From: Amanita rubescens
Taxonomy: Eukaryota; Basidiomycota; Agaricomycetes; Agaricales; Amanitaceae
Length of the DNA stretch: 64,000 nucleotides
Direction: 5' to 3'
NCBI GenBank assembly: GCA_015039365.1
Contig: WION01000196.1
Location: forward strand, 39,384-103,383
This document shows positions 56,312 to 64,000 of this stretch, piece by piece. The position numbers were made by a program, and so were the translations under genes. Position 1 is the stretch's first letter. Every line of letters starts with the position of its first letter. The notes beneath the pieces are model-generated. The model made no database searches. It saw only the letters and a program-made list of their open reading frames with translations, and was not told where the DNA came from.

Positions 56312-57965
56312 ATGCTCTGCCGAAGTATGTGGCCCAGGCTACGTTGTACAAATGGATTGGCCCCTTTTTCGCGTCTGCGCCCAAACCTGCACTACACTGT
56401 CTACAGGGCAAGCGTCAGGGCAGGATGGCCCATCCAGAGGCACTTGTCGTCAACACCTTCCAGACAAGCACGCTATGTCCGTTTTGATGATTATCAAGCG
56501 TCCAGACAACGCCACACCTAACAATTCTCCCTGGAGACAATATAGCCAGTATTGGAATCGGTTGGACAAAAGACTAAAATACTTGACAGTCGCGGTGCTG
56601 GTTTCTGGCGTGTACTATGTAGCGCAGTAAGTTTTGACATGGTTTTATTATACGAACATGTTGGCACAATGCGTTTCGTGTTACGTTTTGGGAACGCGAC
56701 CACTTATATTTGTCTCCTTACAGTCTGGAACAGGTACCAGAAACCGGAAGATGGAGGTTCATGAATACTAGTCCGGAATCCGAAGCTAAGGTACGAACGG
56801 CCTTCCGTCTTCCTGTTAATAGAATGGCAAATTTTCTGTCTACCAGTATGGCGACTTAGCCCGTGCAGAAATTCGTGGAAAAATGGGTGATAAGATTCTT
56901 GACGATCGTCATCCTGATTTCACGGCATGTTCGACGTGTCGTCCAGCGCATCCTGTCGTCGAACGGTCTTGGATCCGTAAAAGGAATGGATTCTGAAGTT
57001 GAAAAGTAACTAGATGCTTTCAGCGGGAACATCTGGGACCCGGATGCGGTAGCGTCAATCATCGTCAGCAACGAGGATAGGACCAGAAAAAGATTGGGAA
57101 GTTATTGTGGTGGACGATCCTAAAATAGTCAATGCCATGGCTACTCCTGGTAAGTTCATCCTATGTCTGACTGGGGTCTGGATGACAGAACCAAAGTGCT
57201 GTAGGGACGGTAGTGGTCTTCACAGGAATTTTGCCCGTGTGTCAGGACGAGCCAGGACTTTCAGCTGTCTTATCTCACGGTGGGCGGTTTTCTCTGGTCT
57301 GATCTGTAACGTTGACGTATTATTAGAAATTGGACACATTGGTTAGTTGGGTTCCGTCTGTTTAATTCTCTCTGGTGTCTGAATGTGAGGTATAGTTGCA
57401 CGACACGCTGCGGAGCGAATATCGTCTCAGGTAGTGACGATCAACCTCCTCCTCCTTCTGAGCCTGGCTGGATTGGACATGCATGTCTCCCAAGTGGTGG
57501 GGAAACTATTGCTAGAACTTCCGAATTCAAGGGCACAGGAACGCGAGGGTATTTGCGAATTTACCCAGAACCGGTCATTACTGATTGCAGCGCTGATCCA
57601 GCTGATTATATTGGATTGAGATTGATGGCAAAGGCATGTTATGACCCTGGCGCGGCGCCGCAGTGAGTCCAAGTAGGATTAGTGTAGCGCTCAACTAATT
57701 CCGCATTCAGGATGTTTGAGCGCTTGAGCCAAATTGAATCCAAGATCGGACGTAAGATCAATTTAGATTTTATTCAAACACATCCATCGACAAAGAGTCG
57801 CGTCGAGGTGAGCTTATTTAAGTTGTGTCTCGCTCAAGCTCAAGTATTATATAACAGTACCTACAGCAGACTCTTCCCGAGGCATACGCCATTAGAGCCT
57901 CCAATGCTGAGTGCACCGACATGGAGGAAAAGGTACAGGAGTTTCGGGGGATTCGGGCCATGTAG
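56312..57965 (+). CDS. OMA1: Oma1-type M48 metallopeptidase with a 15-nt catalytic microexon
   Basis: Start MLCRSMWPRLRCTNGLAPFS, then a presequence-like end (RHLSSTPSRQARYVRFD), is typical of a mitochondrial import signal. One membrane helix (YLTVAVLVSGVYYVAH) precedes the protease. The zinc motif HEIGH is split over three exons: TCTCACG | AAATTGGACACATTG (57327-57341, 15 nt) | TTGCACGACACG..., giving LSHEIGHIVARHAAERIS. A third ligand motif follows in READYIGLRLMAKACYDPGA. It ends ECTDMEEKVQEFRGIRAM-stop. Oma1 is the stress-activated inner-membrane protease that cleaves Opa1/Mgm1. Three +1 frame slips (near 56490-56520, 56918-56920 and about 57075) must be assumed, so the gene may be intact with sequence errors or damaged. 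Confidence 0.78.
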
Positions 57966-58045
57966 CTAGTTACTAGTTTAGTTTATATGATTAGGCGGGC
58001 GGAAACGGCCGGCACAGACCGAGAATAAGCCAAATATGGTAGTAG

Positions 58046-61871
<3,826 letters not shown>

Positions 61872-62106
61872 TTGATTAGTATATTGTAAATTGTTAACTA
61901 AATATTCTATCTTGTTGCGATAGTGCATTCCTTCGACGTACATGAAATAAGAACTCTGTAATTGTAGTCTAGTTCAAAGACCCCCTGTGGACGTGATTAG
62001 TAGTAAACACGAACAAGCAAAGGCTTCATTATACTACTTCCGCGTGTCTCTTCGCCCCGTCTCATGTATTTCTAGCTCGCTAAGGAGAAACATAGTTACG
62101 AAATCA

Positions 62107-64000
62107 ATGTGGGTTTTAACTGCTTCCTTTGGCGGCATTGAAGCCGATGGTGCAGCCCTCCAAAGTATGTCCAAGTTTTCGCACTAGGAAGCCTTACGAA
62201 CGGCTGTAGAGAGCAAGCTGCTCAAAACGGGAAAAACGTATGAGTTAGGGCGGAAAGACAAGCCTCTCATTATAAAGCACGTTCGGATATCGAAAGACCA
62301 CGCTGGGTTCCAGGTTGCAGGTTGCACAGAAGATAACATTGTAGGTTCCTGCCTTGTACTCTTCGTCAATGTTTTCACAGATGTTAGTCAGATCCTTCAT
62401 TTAAACCCGAATTACGATACATAAACAAAAGGGACAAGGTTCCCATTAGGGTTAAGCGTGGAAAGGAGGAGCTGATTATAGAACCGTTAGACGAAGCGGA
62501 ATTGCTAGATGGCGATGTTGTATGGCCCATTTCGAGTGAAAGTATAAGGTAAGTACTCTTGATATTTCCTTGTGCCCATCACTAACGAGGTCTCAAGTGT
62601 GAAGTGGGAGCCTTTGTGCTGTTATTACCAACCTGACAAGGGGATGGTGGCACCTTTTGTGCAAGGATGCATATCTCTCGGTGTGCAACTTCTTCATTCC
62701 CTTCGTTCCAGAAGACTCAACGAGTTTAAGGTATTAACCTCGTGCACACACCGGATGCCCAAGTTACACATCACCTCGTTTCAAAATATACAAGCGACTG
62801 CGTCTATTGCAACTTCTCTCCTATCTGCATCCCAGTTCGTTAAACCAGATTGGCTTGGGGAGATTATTCGGCTAAGTTAGTGCTGAAGAAAGATAACCTG
62901 GCGCGAGCCAGCTTGAGAAAGCTTTCGCATTGCCTCCGCTTAGCAATATCGACCCGCATTCTCGTCTTCTTTGCAGGATTCACAGAAGATCTTCAGAGTG
63001 TGGGAACCAAATGAAGAAAGGTTAAAACATGCTGAGCCTTATCGATTCTTCCTTGTAAACGAGAATGTCAAAGTTCCAGGGTCCGACATGACAGACTTGA
63101 TCCAACGAGGTGGAGGAGCATATGATCCCTTGACGTTTGTGCTGGGAAATTGAAATGGCATAAAGCTCTGGTCAGAGGCAATGCTAAAGAGGGACAAAAG
63201 CTGGTTCTTGTTGGGGAACAGGAATCCTTGAAAGCAGCTGTTGGTGAACGTGAATGGCAAGACCTCATGCATGAGGTTGAGATGTATGTTTGCGTTACTA
63301 CGACTGAGAGCGTACTGACCCTATCGTATAGTTTCAATCTGCCTTTTATTTTCGCCCGGCGCTCTTGTGGAAGCTGTCCATCAACATCGACCCCTCGGCA
63401 TTGAACAAAAAGGCAGTGTCTGGGAAAGAGTTAGAAGGTGAGTCATTGTTTTTATTATGACAAATTAATCTCTTTTTTCTGATTTCACTCAGCTTCCCGA
63501 GAACTGCCTTCAACGAACCAGGACCCGTCGTCTTTGGTTCAGCCTGGGTCGCCGCCAGCTCGGCGAAGAAGGCTAGCTCGAGGCGCTGTTTCGCGTCAGC
63601 TTCAGCAGAGCCGATGGAGGGTCTGCAAACACAAAAACCACCCTCCGAGGATACGACACGTCGCCCGCGTCGCGCATGTATCTCTATTCTGCTGATTGTC
63701 GAAGACATTGACGGTCTATCAATAGGCTTTGACAAGGCGCATTACCGCCCTCGAAGACGTGTCCGACGCAGGTCCGGCAGCATCGGAAGTTGCACCTATT
63801 GACTTCTCTGCAAGTATCTACTCTATGAGTTCTACTGTCGTACTGACATTTTCGGAAGGCGCCTCTACCTGTTCGCACAACGCGTCTGAAGCGTAAACGA
63901 GAAACTTCTTCAGAGCCCGTAGAATCACTGGGAACAGGAACACTACGTACTTCCCCTGACATACAGTCTGTGAAAAGGCACAAAGCTGTTTTCGATGAAG
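62107..64000 (+). CDS. NBS1: Nibrin/Xrs2-like protein (FHA + BRCT), 3' end beyond window
   Basis: Starts MWVLTASFGGIEADG; the FHA domain reads LLKTGKTYELGRKDKPLIIK then HVRISKDHAGFQVAG, with the phosphothreonine-binding Arg and the SxxH pattern. It continues ELRYINKRDKVPIRVKRGKE, VKWEPLCCYYQPDKG, and a BRCT-type end TASIATSLLSASQFVKPDWL, GEIIRL. A second BRCT-like part follows (FRVWEPNEERLKHAEPYRFF; MTDLIQRGGGAYDPLTF). The last visible exon, RLKRKRETSSEPVESLGTGT, runs off the end. Nibrin is the Mre11-Rad50 partner that recruits Tel1 to DNA breaks. Several junctions (near 62150 and 63140) need frame slips or unusual splice sites. C-terminal Mre11 and Tel1 binding motifs, if present, lie outside. 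Confidence 0.72.

Overview
This is nuclear DNA of a filamentous basidiomycete, most likely an agaricomycete. Nearly every gene is cut by several GT-AG introns of about 45-65 nt, genes are packed on both strands with short shared promoters, and the gene content fits (DUF6533 membrane proteins, F-box protein, SigF-like NTF2 protein, HeLo-domain protein, Mid1, Gpi1, Rho GTPase). All gene models were spliced by eye from reading frame and splice sites, so exon edges are approximate unless stated.

Layout. 0-4 kb: two tandem DUF6533 membrane-protein genes. 4-13.3 kb: a Cdc48 cofactor of the p47/Shp1 type, a SigF-like NTF2 protein, a small Gly/Ser protein, a disordered protein, an M24 aminopeptidase and the exosome subunit Rrp42. 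13.9-15.1 kb: a proline-rich disordered protein. 15.8-19.6 kb: a satellite-like array of six units, each with a run of GC-rich hairpins followed by an AT-rich and G-run half. 19.6-20.7 kb: two orphan open frames. 22.1-28.6 kb: a CNNM/Mam3 transporter-like protein and an aldehyde dehydrogenase. 29.2-33.6 kb: an F-box gene head to head with MAK21/NOC1. 33.9-41.5 kb: a fused lysine-ketoglutarate reductase/saccharopine dehydrogenase, Gpi1, a Rho GTPase, a secreted-type FAD oxidoreductase carrying a tandem exon duplication, and a tRNA-Gly. 42.1-47.8 kb: a HeLo-TPR fusion and an ABC1/Mcp2 atypical kinase. 48-56 kb: sparse, with one small four-exon gene, Mid1 and a C2H2 zinc-finger gene. 56.3-64 kb: Oma1, a JmjN/JmjC histone demethylase and a nibrin/Xrs2-like gene that runs off the window.

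Most genes are unrelated housekeeping functions (protein turnover, RNA decay, ribosome assembly, lysine metabolism, GPI anchors, mitochondrial quality control, chromatin and DNA repair); no biosynthetic cluster or virus is visible. The four signals most worth a second look are the hairpin satellite, in which unit-to-unit differences fall mainly in hairpin loops; the FAD oxidoreductase, where a 180-bp tandem duplication appears to have made a new intron; the HeLo-TPR fusion; and a promoter-like cluster of sites inside a long CNNM intron. Several genes, mainly at 56-64 kb, show single-base frame slips, often at homopolymers, that could be assembly errors or decay.
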